Assembly (NCBI RefSeq): GCF_031877795.1
Contig: NC_133971.1
Coordinates: 64,788,463-64,852,462 of the forward strand
DNA length: 64,000 nucleotides
Direction: 5' to 3'
Source of the DNA: Strix aluco
Lineage: Eukaryota; Chordata; Aves; Strigiformes; Strigidae
The notes beneath the pieces were generated by a model that saw only the letters and a list, made by a program, of their open reading frames with translations, had not been told where the DNA came from and searched no databases. A program made the position numbers and the translations under genes. Positions 13,375-27,310 of the stretch are shown here, in pieces. Position 1 is the first letter of the stretch, and every line of letters starts with the position of its first letter.

Positions 13375-13498
13375 GGACAATTGGACGCAGTGGTGTTGAG
13401 GGATATGGTGTAGTTGGGAACTGTTAATGTTGGGTTGATGGTTGGACTGGATGATCTTCAAGGTCTTTTCCAAGCTAGACAATTCTGTGATTCTGTGT
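13375..13498 (+). mobile_element. CR1 LINE 3'-end fragment
   Basis: The segment reads GGTTGATGGTTGGACTGGAT, then GATCTTCAAGGTCTTTTCCA, and ends in AATTCTGTGATTCTGTG. This is the terminal CR1 3' UTR with its tandem tail in plus orientation. The upstream part, including GTGGTGTTGAGGGATATGG, fits the same family. It is about 120 bp long and non-coding. Confidence 0.88.
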
Positions 13499-16400
13499 TC
13501 TTTAAGGAAAACTTCATAAGCATTTCATATGAAGTAGGAGTGTAAATGCAGAGAAAAGTAGCTCTATCATACAAGAAACTTAAGTATTCCATAATAATTT
13601 TCTTTAAAGCTGTCCTACTTAAACATAGTCCTAAAATACATAGCTGTCTTCATTCTTCTTAGTTTTTGTATTTAGATAAGAGAAAGCCCTGTAAACAATC
13701 TTGGTCTTTCAAGAAACATTTCTATCTGTTTGTTTTTTGGGTTTTTTTCCTGTAAATTTTCCACCTATGGAACATTGCCTGCATTTGGTCTTATTTTCAT
13801 TTGCTGAAATCCTCAGTCACGCATTAATCATTTCTTATCCGGACTATTGCTACTCCCACTTTATAGTCTTTATAAATCCTTATTATCTCCACTTCAGGGG
13901 GACTGAAGTAACACAGCCAGACAGTTCAGTCTACCCAGTAAATATCACTATATCAGTTTCATCTTCCAGACCATTCCCTAGCTTTCTACTTAGACTGACC
14001 TTCTGATCAACCTTGAAATGGTGTTTTTCAAAATGTTTCATAAATTATTCTAATTCACTATATTAACTTGTCCAACTTCACCTAACTTTGCTCCTCCATC
14101 TTGCTGTCTTCTCTGTCTCTGCTCCATAATTTGAGCTGACTACTAAGGTCTCATTCAAGCCAAATGAGATTCCTTGCAGTGTCTCTGTGACCAAGTGATT
14201 TTAAATCTCACATTACTTTTTTCAGCATAGGTTGCTTGAGTTTGTGCAAATCCTTGCATGATATTTCTTCATACAGAATTGTATTTCAGAATTTGACAAT
14301 ATGAGACTGCATAATAAAACAAGAAGATAATCCTGTGTAATTCAGTAATTTCTTTCATTTCATAGTGGATGACTTAAATGAACATACGAGATTCAGTATA
14401 CGTTTGTTTACATGAGTATCCCTAAAATTGTCCATAATATTTGTGCTCTTCAGTCCCCAAAACTGAAAAGAGAGTGTACATTAAAAATACATATATAAAA
14501 ATATAAAATCTATAGCTGCATGATGAATTTGGAGGTTTTCAGTTTTATAAACTGAAGCATTTTAAACATATTTACTGCATTTATTTTCTAAGCCTTTGTC
14601 ACAAAAATAAAAGAGGATTTGAGCAAGCAATAATTTTTTAAAAAGATCTTTAGCTCAAGATATGAACAAAATTTGATTAAAATATGATGAAAATTCTCTT
14701 GTATGAAGCATGATATAAGTTGTGAGAAATGCTTTATAGAAGGAGAAACAAATTCAAAGAAAGAAATTAAATAATGATTCTTAATCCCAATGCTAAAATC
14801 CATATTAGCTTTTTCTAAAACAGAGGGGTTTGTGGCTAATTCCCCTCCAAGCTGAGTAAATGACCATTTTTCTGTTCATAAAAGCAACAAAACTTTGTAA
14901 GGCTATAAGAATGTGACATTTTAGTACAGCCTGAAAGAACATACTTACACCTGTCAAAGACACCTCATACTGATAGCAAGCCTTAAATTCATTCCAGCAC
15001 CCATTTTTAGGCAAATTTATGCTGTAGAGCTCCCTTTTAAATAAATGGAAAGGGATATCCCTTCTTTGAGTCATCCTTTCAAGGACTGTATTTCATTCTT
15101 TCTACTGGCCACATTTTAAATACTATATAAAAAAATACAAAAATTCAAGTATAGGTATATAGGTATACTGTTTGATGAATTCTCATCTGTGTCATAATGA
15201 GGCTAATTTATAATGTGTGAGCTGTTTTCTTTCATTTTGTAAAATGTTGACTTCCAAACTGAAGTAGGAAGTAATTGCACTACTACAGGCATTTTCCACA
15301 ATTTTACTGCCCTGGTTATACATAGTTTTACAGGAGGATCCTTCCTTTTACCAGACCAGTTGAAGAATTTTTTTTTTAACTTGAGTTATGAATTACTATA
15401 TGATTTAACTCGAAGAGCTGCTCTGTAAGGTCTAATTTATAGTAATAAGGATGCTACAATCCAGGAAACTGTTTTTATGAAACACCCTGACTTTTCAATG
15501 AGGTACAGAATGCCACGTGATATGTGAAAGCTGCCAGTAGAAAAGTAATAGAAACAGAAACAGAAAACAGGAACAAGGTCAAGTCTGGAATATTTCAGAG
15601 ATTTAGCAAATGACAGATGAGTGTGATGGAGGCATAAAGGAATAGATTCTGGGAAACTTATTTTACAATTAGAATATGAGTCCTGAGTATCTGGTGGACA
15701 CTCTTCAACTACAGCTAGGTTGATAGCTTAAATAACTTTATGTATTCTTTTCATATAATGGCGAGGTGACCAGAACTTCTCATGTTCAAATTGCAATATG
15801 GCACACTGAGAGTAGTTGGCTCTTCACCATTTCTTTTGTAATTCAAACTCTCCTGACTAGACAGCAGAAAACTGTACACAAAGTATCTCAACAAAAGGAA
15901 AACAATATTAGAAATCAGAATTGTGTAATTTCTCCAGAGGTTGCACTGTGTACATCTAAATTAAATGCCAGTGCAGAGGCTTGGGTGATCACATTCTGCA
16001 CCATTTAAGCACACCTCCTGTCACATTTAGAGAGGATTTAAGTAAGGTTCTGTGAATGCGGGTGAATTTAATCTGTAATTACCACTTCATAATTTTAGAA
16101 CTACCAATGTAAAAACATGCCATCCTTTTCCATAAAACAACCTGATTTAGAAACTTAATGTTGTTTACCACTCTTTCAGTATAAAACTACCATGATTTCT
16201 AGATAAAGCCATGTGATTTGAAGAAACACACCCAAACATGGAAACAAAGAGAATTTTTTAATCATGATGACAGAGGGAAAAAAAAATGAAAAATTAATGA
16301 ACAGAAAGGATAAGATTTTCTGATATACCTAAGAAACAGCTTGAAAGAGGCTTGTGAATGTGATGATAGTACAACTCAGGGGAAGGCTCAAGAATCATTA

Positions 16401-17503
16401 GCTTAATGAAGTTTATTGACTATTGCTTAAGCAGTTGCTGAGCTATGTCTGTAGGCTTTTCACCTACCATGAAATAATCAATTTTATGAGCACTCCTTCA
16501 GTGCAGAGTTAAACAGATTGGTTTTCTTGGACCATTTCAGCTTCGACCCCCAAAGAAGCCAGACGGAGAGGCAGCAACAGTGAGGAGCTTCAGAGCCAAC
16601 AACTGTAATTGCAAAGATACACACAGCAGTTAGAGTGAGGATTTTGCAACAGAAAAGAATTATTGCACAGACACCAACAAAAGACAGAAATATTAGTTTG
16701 AACATGAACATAAGTGAGGATCTGCAATTGTCTTTAAAAATTATTAAAAGTCCAGGTTACTCAGAATTCAGGTTAAAGAACAGGCAAAATACCCTGCTAC
16801 CTCTCATTCCACTCTATTTCTCATCTCAAAAATAAAATTTAAAAAAAAAGACCACCCATCCAGTTACATTAATTAATATGTTTACTACATGAGGTATTAC
16901 TAAAAGTTATGCTTCAGCAGACATGGACAAGTTCTTCCCAGAGCCTGAGCCAACAAGAGCCATTTAACTGCCATTAGAATATCACAGAGCCCAAGATAAT
17001 AAGCCCTGCTGTGAAGCACTGTATATTATCATGATGCCATGCTAATGTGGCAAGGCTTGTATTGGTTGAGAGTGCAAAAGAAGAAGATTATTTGCTAGAT
17101 AAAACACATGTAAACACAGTCATAATTACAGCACAGTTGCTCAGGCAGCTTAGTTGTATCTCTAAAATTACTATTTTCTACAAGTATAGCCAGAGCCCCA
17201 TCTAAGAACAAGATGAGTTACTGCCTTGTTTCCACACAGAAGTCATGATACCTGCTACCTATGTGATTTAGAATTAACCTAATTAAATCCTAATTTTTTT
17301 CTAATGGTAGACCACAAAATTCCATTGCTTTTTAACTATCATTAGCCATGATGTTGGAAATTTGGGGGAGGTGAGATTGCAAAAAAGTTTATCTGATATT
17401 TCTCTTTCTTTTGAAATAATTGAGATCCCCCCCCAATTACCTTAAATGTTACTTTGCTAAAATTACATGTTTTAAATTAAGATTGATTTGCAAATAATGG
17501 ATA

Positions 17504-17533
17504 TATATTCTTAGAAAATATATTCTTAGAAAA
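17504..17533. repeat. Exact 15-bp tandem duplication
   Basis: TATATTCTTAGAAAA is present twice head to tail (17504-17518 and 17519-17533). It is a minor replication-slippage type duplication with no visible function. Confidence 0.85.
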
Positions 17534-20500
17534 TAGACTCTATACTCAGAGCTAAGATTTTTTTAAAAATTCTTTACTTCAGAGGACAGTATTACTTGCT
17601 ATGGAGGCTTCTTGTATGTAGATGCAAGGCCACTGGAACCAAGCTAATGGCGGATGCAGATCTGCAAAATCAGATTGCTGAGGGGTATCTCATTCTGTAC
17701 TTGGGTACCAATACAAACTAAGATTTTCAGACAGTGGGTTTATTTTTTAAACTGTCTTGTACTAAAATATTTATTATGTTTAGTAGTTCTCCGGTGTAAC
17801 AGGAAGATGTAGGTACATCATGTGCTAACACTCCCTTCTGTAGAAAAGAAGTGTGTAAAAATACATAAGAGAAGTAAAATTATGGAAGAACCTGATTCTT
17901 TACCTGCAATTCAGTTACAGACTCTAATTTTGGCCTGGCCTGAGCCTTTGTAAGACTGAGATAGACTGGTCATAAACTGGAACAGAAACAGATTTCTAGA
18001 ACATCCATAAAAAATATTTGGCAAAATATTTAGAAGAAACTGTCATAGTTTCCTGCAATGCCATAAATGAAGGGAAAATCAAACAAAATTATTTGGTTTT
18101 GCAGTCTGAGCAAAAACTGACAACCCCCAAGATAAGCAGAGAAAAACTGGTACATTGACTTGAGGGGGTAGGAGCCATACCCAAAGAAAATTTACAGTCC
18201 ACACACACAGTGAACCTAGAGCTTCCCTAAAAGCCCATAAATCTCATTTCCAAAGGTAAGTTTGAGAGAAAACAGATAATTTTGCACTCTGTAGATATGA
18301 TATATCTAACATCACAGCAATGCATAATGCACAGACCACTGAGAATGACTTCAGGTACTGAAGTTTGAGGTTAGATCACTCATCCCAATCCAACAGGAAA
18401 ACTATTTCAGAATAGCAAAGTACCTTCAGAAAAATCATGTAGAGTCATTCATACTTTGAACTATCAAATTATACTTTGGCATCAACCATGTACAGCTTTC
18501 ATATTTAATAGAAAACTGGATGTAGTCAGTCTGTAATATTTAAAACTGATGCCAGAGGAAATGAGGAATTGCAGAAGTACAAATAAACAAAAAAGGCTAA
18601 AGAGAATAATCAATATGGTACAGTATCTGAAGGTCTTTCCCATACAGAAAAAGATACTATGTATCTTACAGGGGAAAACAATAGTAATAGCTTGTAGTGG
18701 GGTCCCCAAAATTTGGCAGACAGAAACTGAGGAGAGGTAGGTCCTATCATCCCAGCAACCCAAAAAACAAAGAGAAGGGGCAATGGGAACCTGCCAGTTT
18801 GCACAAGAATGTCTCAAATAACAGCGATAGTAAATTAGTACTAATGCCTCTACCAAAGCAAAGAGATCCCTTAAACATCTGTAGCAAAAGTAGTGTCTGT
18901 GCCTGAGGGAGAATCCATGGATCCAACCCACCAAGACACATCACAGATAGATACATCAAAAGTATCTGATATGCTTTATGCAGTGCTCTGCATTCAAACA
19001 CCTTGCCTTAACTACACATGCCATATTATTTGTGTTTGGCAGAGTTTGAAAGTCTACTAAAATAGCACTGATTGCTAACAGAGCTGTGTTTATAATAATC
19101 CTCACAAACTGCTGGTAAATGCTGCTCCTCAGAGTAGCTTTCCTGCAACTATCAGCAATGTTGTGCCTAATAAAAATCTGACTTAAAAAATTAAAATGTC
19201 CTACTACTGGATACTCTGTCTTGGAGTGTCTGGACTGAATTGGTTTATTCTGCTTCTGCACTCATTGTCCCTGACAGCTGGGGAACCACAATATGTGCTC
19301 ATGTCTTTTACTCATGAGATGTGGCTATTCCCAGAATGAGACCTTCTTTATTAAGAAATCTTGTCTTGCTTCCCAGTTACCAGTTGTCTTCTCAGTTGTT
19401 TCCACTCTGTGTGGCTCATTTATGAAATGCAACCAGCTTATAAATACTGTAGCAATGAAGTTTAATTTGTTGCATTCACGATAAGCATCTGTGCTGTATG
19501 TTCCCCTTGACAATATTGCAAAAACTTTTACTAACAAAAAAAAACCTTCACAAAATCCTTAGGGGACAAATAGATTGCTATTAAAGACCAAGTAAACTTT
19601 TTCAGGCATAACATAGCAAATGAATGCATTTTTATATAAGGTGTTTATTATGTCTATAAACAGAAAGATTTTTGAAATATACTGACCACACTGTCACATT
19701 TTCGGATTATGTTTAAGTTTGTGAAACCGGTTTACTTCATTTCCTCAGGAGTAACTGAATAGTTGAGAAGAAGAGCTTTAACTTTTAAGTGTTCTTGCTT
19801 TTCATATGTCACTTGACCTTGTTGCAGCTCTGCAGCTGGTTGAACATCAATCCTGAAATTTGGGAAAAAAGATTTGAAGACCTATTAAGGGGGTTGGATT
19901 TTTCAGGAAAATAAAAGTCAGGAATTTTAAAATGAGGGAACAGATAATCATGATTAGATTGTATTTTGTCAAGGATTGTGCAGGCTTTACCTAAAACATT
20001 GTATCTAAAAGTAAAACACAGCTACTGTCACACTTACTTCAATTTAGTTTCTCTAGCCAGACTTGCACAAGAGGCAGACATATGTAGATATTGTCCAGCT
20101 CAAAACCAGTATGTCCACATCTTTGTCTGTTTTATTTAATTGCTTTCCTGACAGGGATTGTAGGAAGTCTCCCTCTTTCCTGAATGAGTGTCCCATGCTG
20201 TTTAAAATACACAAAATGTTTTGAATTTACTGATCTGTAGGTGTCTATTGACAATAACCCACATCTATTGACACTAAAGAGTTACATGTGCTGTCTCCTC
20301 CATGGCAGGCTTGCACTTAAGTCTGTTTAAAGCTCATGTTCTGGGAGTGTCTGCTGAGTGCTGTTTGTAAAAGCCTCCTCATGCTGCTAGACACCTCGCT
20401 ATTCCTGACATTGAGTTGAAGTAAAGAACCATAAGCGCGGTTAGTGCTGATTTGTTTTTAAATCTATGCATCTCACAAAGTCCCAGATCTGGTTTTCTAC

Positions 20501-23044
20501 CTAAAGCATGAAGAGGGCAAGAGTTCTTAACAGATAAGATTGGGTATAATACAGGACAGGATTTTTAGATGTCTCTGAAAAGCTGACAAAGGAGCTGGTA
20601 ATTGGAGCATGATACAGTGTTGTGAAGCAGACTGATGCACAGAAAGACAACAGAAGATGATGAGAGAGGCACAAAGATAGAGGAGGGCATGTGAAGGACC
20701 ATGAGCCAGGTTCCTCACCTATCCCAGCACAGCAATGGGGCTCAGCATCCTCAATTTCCTTCTTGTGGTAGCACTCTACAACAGACAACTGGCAGATAAG
20801 TAAAGCTTGCCATTCTTCTGGGAAGGTCCCTGAAGTCACCTTTCACAAGGATTTTTAGTAGCTTGAACTTGGTTTGTGTTTATGCTGCTTGCAAGGGAAA
20901 TGGACTGCAAGGTGGCTGGGCTGGGAGCTCTGGGATCTTTGGGGGCACTCTGGGACCTGAAGACCCAAATGCAATGTAAGTGTAAATAGCTTCAATCTGA
21001 TGCTCCTGACAGACTCAATATTAAGTAAATTTTAAATTGAGTCAATATTTGTACAACTGAAAATGTACAAAGCAATAAAATTATCATTAAGACAGAGCAC
21101 AACTAAAAGATTCCTGCTGCCTTCACTGGACTTGGGACTGGTCCCATAAATAAACCCATTTGCTGTTGTTGCAAGCTAGTTCTTTTTGGATTTTAGGTTG
21201 ACAGATACCTACTTGCTTACAGGGACTTGAAAGTCTTGAGCTTTACTACAGAGCTGTGTACTCTTTACATATACCCATCATGCTTTGTGCTGTGTTGCAG
21301 CTCTAAACAATTAAAGAGTTTACACTTTCTTTTCCCCAAGCATATGCCAAATCTCATTCTTACTTAGGACATGGTGTGATTCAGCACAGTGAAATCGGCT
21401 GATAGATCAGGATTTATCCCACGAATTTTCTAAGAGAAGCATAAGCTAAAAGTGAAATTGTTTGTGGTTTAGCATGGCATCTAGCACTGTAAGTGATAAT
21501 TCTATTTCATTTTGACTAAAGCAGAAATAAAATGTTTAACATGTAGTAAATGCTCAAATGGACATATTATGCTATGCTGGTGTTCTTCTATTCATGTCAG
21601 AAAAAAATTAGATTAGCTTGTCTGGTAAATCTTACTTAACAATAAAGCTACGCAATGACTGTCATTAATCATTTCCACATTACACACACTTCTTGTAAAA
21701 AGTTTGTATGTGCTTGAAATTAACTTTGCATGTACTGTTTCGATTTCATAGCATCATGTTTTACGTGTTTTTTTCATTTCCAAATGGAGAAAAAACTCAG
21801 GAAGTTGTTTTGCAGCAGGGATTTCATTCTTTTTATTTTTTAACATCTCTTCATAGTCTTATGGTCTGCTTGGCTGCTAAGAATGACAAACACCTGTTTT
21901 TTGGCAAGTATGAAAGAGAGCACCACACTGCTGAACAATCTCATACAAATATCTGTACCTATGAGGATCTTTTCAATATACATATCAAGTAGTTTTACTA
22001 TTCATGCTATCTCTTCACCACAGCCTCACTTTTCCAGTGCCATGCATACAAGAGTTTTCCTTCCTATTCCGACTCCCTTACATCTGAGTATGAATAATAA
22101 GGACAAGAGAGCTGAGGAAGACATAGGGCTGAGGACAGGACCAGGCACAGGACTTGAACTGGGTGGGGATGATTTCTTGGTTAAAAGAAGCTGTGGAAGA
22201 TAAACCAGTCCTGTAGGACAATGATGTGGAGAGGAGGAAAGGTTGCCATGACGGCAAGACCCAGATGGAAGTTGGAAGAACTCAGGAGCTGACAAGAGAC
22301 TGCTGACATCTGTTTAGGCAGTGCTTAAAAGGTTAAAATTTCAGCAGCTGGCTGCGTCTTAACCATTCTGGGAGACACTTGTGTTTTGCTGAGACTGTGG
22401 TCAGAAGAACCCAAAGATGAAGAAAAAAAATATGAGGATGTTACAACAGGGACAGTACTTGCGGTAGCATCTTCAAAGATCAGTAAATATTTCACCAAAA
22501 TAACTATGTGGCAAACGATCCCACCAACGAAGTGTAACTTTGCTATAACTGGAGAAGGAATTCAGTAGGCGAAGTCTGCAACAGGAAGGCAGCCCTACTT
22601 TCAGAGTTACATCCCAGTCCACTCTGAAAGGCAGAATGACTAGTGACCTTTCTTAGTTTTAGGGCTGAAAAGTGTACTTCTGTCTATATCTTGGTACAAC
22701 AAAAATGGAAGGTAAGTCAGTGAAAGAAACATAACTAACTACTACTATCAGAGCTGCAAGCTTTTTACAAGATCCAAAGCCCAACATTCAAATCATTAAG
22801 GCTTTAGGATGGGCTTAACTGTCCCCAATGTGTTTCTGTGTCAGTAGGAAACAGGATATTGCCCAGTGTGCCAATGTGTATTTAAGAGGAAGATGGTTTA
22901 CGGGGTGAAGCAGCGCTTGTGAGGGTGAGTTCTGCAGCATGCAGGTGTTGATGCTGGCTTAGCAAATGTTGAAAGTAAAGGCTGTGTCCTGCACAGCCAT
23001 GCTCACAGTCAGCTCAGCCTCTCCTGTAGCATGCTCCTGCAGGT

Positions 23045-23212
23045 GACAATTGTGAAGAAAGGGGTGCCGTCAATGCAGTTCTGGCGAGGGTGAAAGAGGC
23101 AGATGTTGGGCTACTCAGCCTTGTAGACAGCAGCTGTGTTTTGGGTTATGACTATTTACTGAACAGGGTAGAGGAAGTCGTCAGCCTTGCAATGTGTGAA
23201 GGAGAAGTTTGT
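23045..23212 (-). pseudogene. Possible decayed coding relic, unidentified
   Basis: One minus-strand frame gives an amino-acid string that looks more protein-like than its surroundings, including NCIDGTPFFTIVTCRS near 23045-23100, but it is broken by stops at two places upstream. The local base composition is richer in G and C than the neighbouring desert. I cannot name a parent gene, and no splice sites are convincing. It might be an old processed pseudogene, a degraded transposon, or chance. Confidence 0.2.
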
Positions 23213-24369
23213 CTAACATGTAGCTTGTTTTCCATGGATGTGGTGTAGTGAGAGCATTTCCTTTATTCCCTGTGGAAGTGGAGGAGGCCATCAGTAGAGT
23301 AGCAGCTGCAGAGCATAATTACTATTAGAGTCAATCTCAAATGAGGTCATCATAATAAATATCATAAACATTGTAAAGTACACTTGATGGTCTCCTTCAA
23401 CATCTGTAGTTTGCTTAGTATTTGTGGCAGCCACCACTTTATGGAATGGAAAAAGATAAATATTTTTGCTAATAAAAAGTGGTCTAGATTTTCTCTGTTT
23501 CCATCTCTCCCCTTCTCTTTTACTACACTAACTCTCTTAATCTTTTTTGAAGTAATATGCTGTTCAGATCCTTTTTGCTAAGGCCCAGTTTCATGCAGAG
23601 TAAGAGACCACGATGCAAGGCAGACACTGTCTTGCAGTAGAATTTCTTAGATTCTGGCATAACTATTTCTCTGCAGTAAATGTATGTTTTCCATCAGACT
23701 TTGCTCTATCATGTGGCCTAATCTTCTTGATATTTTGCCCAACATATTATGAGCTCAAGCTACTATTTCTTTCCTTTGTACAAGCCAGTAATATAAACAC
23801 TAGAGCAAATGGTATAAACCCCAATGGAAAACACATATCTATTTCATTGGGGTTATTAGTTGCCAATGGAAATAAACAGATTTTTGTCTTTGAAGAGCTC
23901 ATTAGCTTCTAAGAAAAAAAAAAAGCAATACAAAAAACCTTTCTAACCTTGTAAATCCATTGGGACCCAAAACCAAAATTTCATTTAGTATTTTTGGGAA
24001 CATCTGCTGACCTTGGCTTTAACAAACCTTGTGAGCTGTACTTTAGCCCACACAGCTTTAGATGCTCACAGTTAACTTAGAAGATATCCATTACTGCTTG
24101 TGTCCAGACTGAAAAAGGGTGTTGGTTTAGAAAACAACTGCCTGAGCTTCCATGATGAACTCCTCTGTTACATCATCCTTATTTCTAGTTTTTCCCTAGT
24201 TATTCCCTATTTGAATACTTACCTTTTCTTCAAGGTTGGTCAAGAGAGTATCTTTCTTAGACAGTGTAAGGCACTATCAATATTCCCTGAAAATCCTATC
24301 CCCATACAAAAGTGTAGTGTATGCAGGAGGTGCAAATCCCCAGCTACCTGTCTCACTCTCTGTTTCCAT

Positions 24370-24386
24370 AAAAAAAAAAAAAAAAA
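24370..24386 (+). repeat. A17 homopolymer
   Basis: Seventeen consecutive A residues. No retroposed cDNA is recognisable immediately upstream. Confidence 0.9.
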
Positions 24387-26525
24387 GGAAACTAGCAAGA
24401 TCTATTGGGTCAAATATTGTGATTCTTACTTGATTTAAATTGCTATCAGCATTGAAAGGTATGATTGTTCAAGAAAATACCAGGAAGCCTACTGTTTGTT
24501 TTTTCCCAGAAAGCAGTCACATCCTGCTGGTGGTCTTGTCTCCAGAGGAGATTCTAAAGGACTACGTTTAATCATATGTACTTCAGAATACGAATCATTT
24601 ACAAACAAAAAAAGAGCCCGTGGATAAACAGCACAAATCAGAAAAAGAAGGGAAAATTATTTTTTATTTGGGATCAATTTTACTGGTTCCATACCACTTA
24701 AAAATAATAGTTTTATGATGAAAAATACTATGTAGAAAGACTCAAGTAGTTAAACTTAAATGGAATGATTTTAATCCAAAATGTAGGCATGTAAGCTTAG
24801 AAATGCTGGCAAATGAATTAAAATTTCCAGTCTTGTAAATACAAATCCCTGAATAAATTCTGTAAAATTTAATAAATAAATTTAATTGCACTGCTAAATG
24901 TAATAAATCACATTTTCAAATGGATTTTAAAAGTTATCAAGGGTGATTGACACTGTATTTGAAACTAATTCAACTTTCATAGTCTAAGCTAAGTAGTAAT
25001 TACAATACCTGAGATATTCACAGTTATACATACAAATGACTTATTCAGTCTAAGGGAATATTAGCAAAATACTCCTAGCAAGTTGTAAGCTCTTAAAGAA
25101 TATTTTTTTCTGTATCAGTAGGACTGGCCAGTGAATAGAACTTCAGGCCATAGGTAGCACAACTATTAGTGCTCCAAGAACAAAGTCACGGCAACCTCAG
25201 GATTCAGATTTCTATCGCTACCATCTCTACATTGTCTGTTTTGTGGCTGCCTTACACACCCACATACTCGACTCTCTGCTTAAAAATAACTGTTAACATT
25301 AAAATTTCTATTACTGAAGATCACAAACAGCGTCTTTCTTTCACTTCAACTACTATTCATGGGTTGGTTTGAATTTCATGCCCCTTCTCCTAGCACAAGG
25401 ATTCAATGTTTTTTATATATGTAGTCTCATCCTCATTGTGAAAATTAACTGCAGCTGGCAATATGTCAGCAGCTGTTTCTTTTTTAATGTAATGCCATTG
25501 GCTATTACTAAGAAGACCTCAGTAGTAAGCGCTAAAGGAACAAGATCATTTTCATGAACTGTAGAGAAAGAACATAAGGCAGAATTTGCCTACCATGTTT
25601 GAACCACGTTTTCTTCAGTAGTGCTAATGTTTTTTCCTGTCCCTTTCAGGACAGTGACAGGACTGTGTTAAGATCTAGTGACCAGCTCTTTCATGTGTCT
25701 GCACATTGAATAGTAATAGTCAAGGATATTGTCTGTAGACTGAGCAGCCTTATGTCTCAACTTCCCCCTATGTTAAAGAAAGTGTTTATCCTTCAGAAAA
25801 ATATTCAGCATTTTGCAGCATGTCTCTCTATGTAAATAAAGTAACTCTACAACATTTTAAACATCTTAATAAAATACAAGAAATACAATAATAAATAAGT
25901 ATACTCATGCAACCCCATATCAAGGGTATTTGCTTCTGAACAAATACATGGTTTTACATGTACCATAGACCCAGAATACACATCTTTGTAAGAAGCCCAA
26001 AACAGGATCGAAAGATCTTGCACAGACATTTGAATCCAATGATAAAGTTTCTTTGGCCACGTAAACAAAAAGATCATAAATGTGGTGGCACTATGCAGTG
26101 AAGATGGAACTGAAAGAGAGGACAATAGAGGCCAAAATTAAATTAGTGTTTTACCTTTCCAGAACGATGCTAAAGTTGAGTTCAAGGGCCAAGGCAGGAT
26201 GGCTAGAATATGGAACTAGAAATCTTTATATCAAAGATGGAAACAGAATTTCACTGATTTACTACCTTCAAATCAGGGGAACTTCATAATCTTCACAGTC
26301 TTCACTGCAGAATCTTGCAAATCCCTCCTTTATAGTATATTGGGGTTCAGATTCAATTATAGAGAGAAAATCTAACCTGATTTTTTGTGCACATGGGATT
26401 CATGTGCTACATGTTTATGAATGATAAAATAAGTTTTTCTTTCTAAACTAGAGGCTAACCTTTTGGAAGAGGAAGGAAAAAAAGGTATAAAGCTCATTGG
26501 ATTATGAATCACAGGAATGTGATGG

Positions 26526-26530
26526 GATAC
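26526..26530. repeat. Target site duplication, left copy
   Basis: GATAC lies directly outside the left LTR and is repeated directly outside the right LTR at 32663-32667. A 5-bp duplication fits retroviral integration and is common for ERV-L/spuma-like elements. Its preservation shows that the provirus ends are original and that the two LTRs belong to one insertion. Confidence 0.85.
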
Positions 26531-26963
26531 TGTCGTGGTTTGAATTTGGCTGTTAGCCATTCACCACGTGGCCAGTCGTTTACTTCCCCTTCCCCACCCC
26601 CCCCGCCCCCGTGAAATAGGGGAGGGACAAAAAAAAAGAAATTCCTAGGTTTAATAAAAACAAATTTAGTAATAGTAACAAAACAACAGTAAAAATAGTA
26701 AATCCAAACAAATAAAATGCAGCAGTGGCTCACCAACTGGCAACCGGTACACAGCCCGCCCTCATCAGCGATCTTGACTGCCCCAAAAAATCCCGCCAAA
26801 ATTGAAATTGAAACAAGCTCTGAGTGAGCACGCATCTGCCTATATACTGAGCATGACATCACATGATATGGAATACTCCAGTGACCGATCCCGGCCCAGT
26901 CCTCTAGCTGTGCTGCCTCTCAGCCCAAGGAAAGTTAACTCTAACCTGGCTCAAACCAGGACC
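26531..26963 (-). repeat. 3' LTR of the provirus
   Basis: About 433 bp, aligned end to end with 32245-32662. On the plus strand it begins TGTCGTGGTTTGAAT and ends AACCAGGACC, so in retroviral sense it begins GGTCCTGG (first base changed from T) and ends in CACGACA. It has a better TATA box than the other copy (TATATA, 26841-26846) and a one-base-decayed CRE (TGACATCA, 26854-26861). A C-rich run near 26597-26610 and an A-run near 26629 account for most of the length difference between the copies. Confidence 0.9.
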
Positions 26964-26976
26964 GTCTCCACCCTTT
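26964..26976 (-). other. Polypurine tract
   Basis: In retroviral sense the bases directly before the 3' LTR read AAAGGGTGGAGAC. This is a mostly purine run in the position where plus-strand DNA synthesis is primed. Its position supports the LTR boundary at 26963. Confidence 0.7.
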
Positions 26977-27310
26977 ATTCCATATTTATTTATGTTATGC
27001 TCAGGTTCCAAATACATTCTAAGAATCACCGCCCTTTTTTTTCCCAGGTCTCACAGATATCATTCCCTTAATCTATGGGCCATGCTTCCAAAATGTCTAC
27101 TGAGTTCATTTAGTCCACAACTTTGGGTTCCATTTGTCATGAGAGTCTTTAAGGCTGGAGGAATGAGATAGATTTGGCTCAGTCAGTGGAGCAGGAGGCT
27201 TTGAATGTGGCAGGAGGATGTTGCGGGGCACCAATAGCAATAACAGGGTTATTTGACAGTTTGATTCATTGGCTATTTTCACCTAAAATCAAATGTCCTT
27301 GAGGCACACA
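26977..27310 (-). other. Post-integrase spacer, no env
   Basis: About 330 bp lie between the integrase stop and the polypurine tract. No open frame with a signal peptide, fusion peptide or membrane anchor is seen, so the element has no envelope gene, as is typical of ERV-L. Confidence 0.7.

Larger units (their letters stand above)
13499..26525. other. Intergenic, no gene seen
   Basis: A long AT-rich stretch. It contains a 15-bp tandem duplication at 17504-17533, an A17 run at 24370-24386 and a weak coding-like relic on the minus strand at 23045-23212. Longer frames here (for example on the minus strand at 18482-18934) show no domain, and open frames in several phases overlap, so I treat them as chance. 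Confidence 0.5.

Noticed and set aside
18482..18934. 150-codon minus-strand frame
   Set aside because: No recognisable domain, overlapping frames in several phases, and no splice or promoter context. Chance length in a long desert.
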